DNA of 7,307 nucleotides from Caldifarciminota bacterium (lineage in GTDB: Bacteria; Hydrothermota; Tepidihabitantia; SM23-42), in contig JAGMEL010000233.1 of assembly GCA_023128195.1 (NCBI GenBank), positions 1 to 7,307 on the forward strand, read 5' to 3'. The position numbers and the translations under genes were made by a program. Below are positions 5,876-7,307 of this stretch, piece after piece (position 1 is the first letter of the stretch; each line of letters begins with the position of its first letter). Below the pieces are notes generated by a model that saw nothing but the letters and a program-made list of their open reading frames with translations, was not told the DNA's origin and did no database searches.

Positions 5876-7111
5876 ATGAAAGCTTTGATCTTCGGAGGTT
5901 CAGGCAAAATTGGTTCTGCAATTGCCTGGGATTTATCTAAGGATAAAGAAATTGAAGAGATAGGTATTGTGGGTAGGCGAAAGCAAGCCCTTGAGAAAGT
6001 AAAAAACTGGATCGGCAGTGATAAGGTGAAAGTATGTGTTCTCGATATAAATAATAAACAGGATAGTATAGACTTAATGAAGCAATATAAAGTTGGTGTG
6101 CTCGCATTACCTAACAGAAAAACGAGTTATAAGGTTGCTCACAATGCAATTGAGGCAGGTTTGAATATTATTGACACGATCGAAGAGTTTCACCGTACGC
6201 CGGATCCATTCGAGATCGAGGGATTGGAACTTCCTCCTGGAATGGCGCTTGAGGAGTATGGTGAGTGGCTTCATAATAAGGCAGTAGAGAATGGTGTCAC
6301 ATTTGTTGATGGAATGGGTTTTGCTCCAGGTTTAAGTAATGTTACTCTTGGCCAGGGTATTAGAAATATAGACGAGGCGGAAAAGGCAGTAGCAAGGGTA
6401 GGTGGTATTCCTTCTAAGGAAGCAGCACAGAAACATCCGCTTAGATATATGATTACCTGGGCATTTGAGCACGTGCTTCGTGAGTATATGATTAAGTTAA
6501 AGGTAATAAAGAACGGTGAGATTGTGGAGGTTGATGCGACGATTGATCGGGAGCGCTTCAGATTCAATAAATTTGGAAAGGATGAAGAGTTAGAGTGCGC
6601 TGTTACACCGGGTATGCCCAGTTTTCTTTTTACAAGAACTCAACTCAAGGAATTTGCCGAGAAGACTGTGCGGTGGCCCGGTCACTGGCAGGGAATAGAG
6701 ACCTTAAAAGAGTGCGGATTGCTCGATATCGAACCAATAGATTTTAAGGGCAATAAAATAATTCCTCGCGAATTTTTATTGGCAATGATAACACCGCGAC
6801 TTCTTCCAAATGAAGGTGAAACAGATGTGTGCGTTATGTATAATACATTAATAGGAAAGAAAGATGGCAAAAAGGTGAAGATCGAATATTTTATGTGGGA
6901 TGAGCCAAAGGACAAAGATATTTCCGCAATGATGAGAGTTACCGGATTTCCTATGGCAATTACTGCAAAATTTATGTTGCAAGGATTGATAAAGGAAAAA
7001 GGTATAGTTGCACCTGAGGATGCTATTAACGGAGAGCTATACGATAAATTTATGGAAGAATTGAAAAAGAGAGACATAAACATTCTTGAGGTTTCTGAGG
7101 TAATGGAATAG
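5876..7111 (+). CDS. Saccharopine-dehydrogenase-like NAD(P)-dependent oxidoreductase
   Basis: A 411-residue cytoplasmic protein of the saccharopine dehydrogenase/lysine dehydrogenase superfamily. The N-terminal Rossmann fold starts at once with KALIFGGSGKIGSAIA (2-17), whose GGSGKIG loop binds the dinucleotide; GRRK (33-36) after the second strand suggests NADP preference, which is inference. GMGFAPGLSN (146-155) joins it to the C-terminal substrate domain, where KTVRWPGHW (263-271), MMRVTGFPMAI (352-362) and GIVAPEDAI (376-384) are typical of the superfamily. Residues about 106-128 (HRTPDPFEIEGLELPPGM and on) look like an insertion of roughly 18 residues relative to common bacterial members. 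Members oxidise or form secondary amines, such as saccharopine or carboxynorspermidine, or act on lysine; the substrate here is unknown. AAGGAG at 5862-5867, 8 bases before the ATG, fixes the start. No lysine-pathway partner gene is in the window. Confidence 0.86.
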   Translation: MKALIFGGSGKIGSAIAWDLSKDKEIEEIGIVGRRKQALEKVKNWIGSDKVKVCVLDINNKQDSIDLMKQYKVGVLALPNRKTSYKVAHNAIEAGLNIIDTIEEFHRTPDPFEIEGLELPPGMALEEYGEWLHNKAVENGVTFVDGMGFAPGLSNVTLGQGIRNIDEAEKAVARVGGIPSKEAAQKHPLRYMITWAFEHVLREYMIKLKVIKNGEIVEVDATIDRERFRFNKFGKDEELECAVTPGMPSFLFTRTQLKEFAEKTVRWPGHWQGIETLKECGLLDIEPIDFKGNKIIPREFLLAMITPRLLPNEGETDVCVMYNTLIGKKDGKKVKIEYFMWDEPKDKDISAMMRVTGFPMAITAKFMLQGLIKEKGIVAPEDAINGELYDKFMEELKKRDINILEVSEVME

Positions 7112-7159
7112 AATAACCCGATCTGATGTCCTTTTTTCTTCACTTTACTCTTTAAATCA

Positions 7160-7185
7160 CCCCGCCCTTTTGAAAAAGGGCGGGG
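7160..7185. repeat. GC-rich perfect hairpin downstream of the rightward genes (terminator-like or dispersed palindrome)
   Basis: Bases 7160-7170 pair with 7175-7185 in an 11-base stem without mismatch (arms C4-G-C3-T3 and A3-G3-C-G4) around the loop TGAA. It lies 48 bases after the dehydrogenase-like stop codon. No T-run follows on either strand (GATCGAAAAG on the plus strand, TGATTTAAAG on the minus strand), so it is not a textbook intrinsic terminator. It may protect the 3' end of the message or be one copy of a dispersed palindromic repeat. The remaining bases to 7307 hold no gene that I can see. Confidence 0.6.
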
Positions 7186-7307
7186 GATCGAAAAGTTACT
7201 CTCTTCTTTTGTACTTCGCTCGAGCAATAACTTCTACTGCAAACAGGTTGGTTTGATGCAAAAAAAGTAACGTAATTGCCCAATTTACCCACGCCCCTCA
7301 CAGAGGA

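Noticed and set aside
7160..7185. CRISPR repeat
   Set aside because: Only one copy of the palindrome is present, with no spacer-repeat array and no cas gene.
6682..7227. Long open frame (181 residues) on the minus strand
   Set aside because: It lies mostly antisense to the well-supported dehydrogenase-like gene, is rich in Ser, Ile and Phe in the way of antisense frames, has no ribosome-binding site and shows no recognisable motif.

Overview
The window looks like a piece of a bacterial chromosome from an AT-rich, probably anaerobic and probably uncultured lineage. It is bacterial because it carries rpmF (bL32) next to plsX, a bacteria-only pairing. Solitary GlmL-type ATPases of about 600 residues, split-type GcvPB and a short Cys-rich DUF6485-like protein suggest a deep-branching anaerobe (Cloacimonadota or candidate division WOR-3 type). 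That placement is inference; nothing in the sequence fixes the taxon. No transposase, integrase, CRISPR array, tRNA or rRNA is visible.

Layout: two gene groups diverge from a 154-base intergenic region at 4416-4569 that holds a good sigma70-type promoter for each direction. Leftward (minus strand) runs a tight six-gene string: a Cys-rich 64-residue protein (4415-4221), glycine dehydrogenase subunit 2 GcvPB (4207-2780), a 106-residue uncharacterised protein (2792-2472), a GlmL/MutL-type reactivating ATPase (2509-710), ribosomal protein bL32 (658-464) and the start of PlsX (467 to beyond base 1). Gene junctions overlap by 13, 38 and 4 bases or are separated by 13 and 51 bases, so most of the string is probably one transcript. 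Rightward (plus strand) are a cytoplasmic GH63-like (alpha/alpha)6-barrel glycoside hydrolase (4570-5811) and a saccharopine-dehydrogenase-like oxidoreductase (5876-7111). A strong GC-rich hairpin follows at 7160-7185, and I see nothing coding after it.

How the genes may work together: the leftward string mixes amino-acid catabolism (glycine decarboxylation; upkeep of a B12-dependent mutase or aminomutase) with ribosome and membrane-lipid synthesis. The catalytic partners of the catabolic parts (GcvPA, GcvH, GcvT, any B12 mutase) are not in the window. The most interesting local unit is the overlapping pair of the 106-residue protein and GlmL. It resembles in layout, though not in visible sequence, the large and small subunits of B12-enzyme reactivases. 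The rightward pair suggests osmolyte or glycoside hydrolysis plus an NAD(P)-dependent amino-acid dehydrogenase, with no obvious functional link between them.
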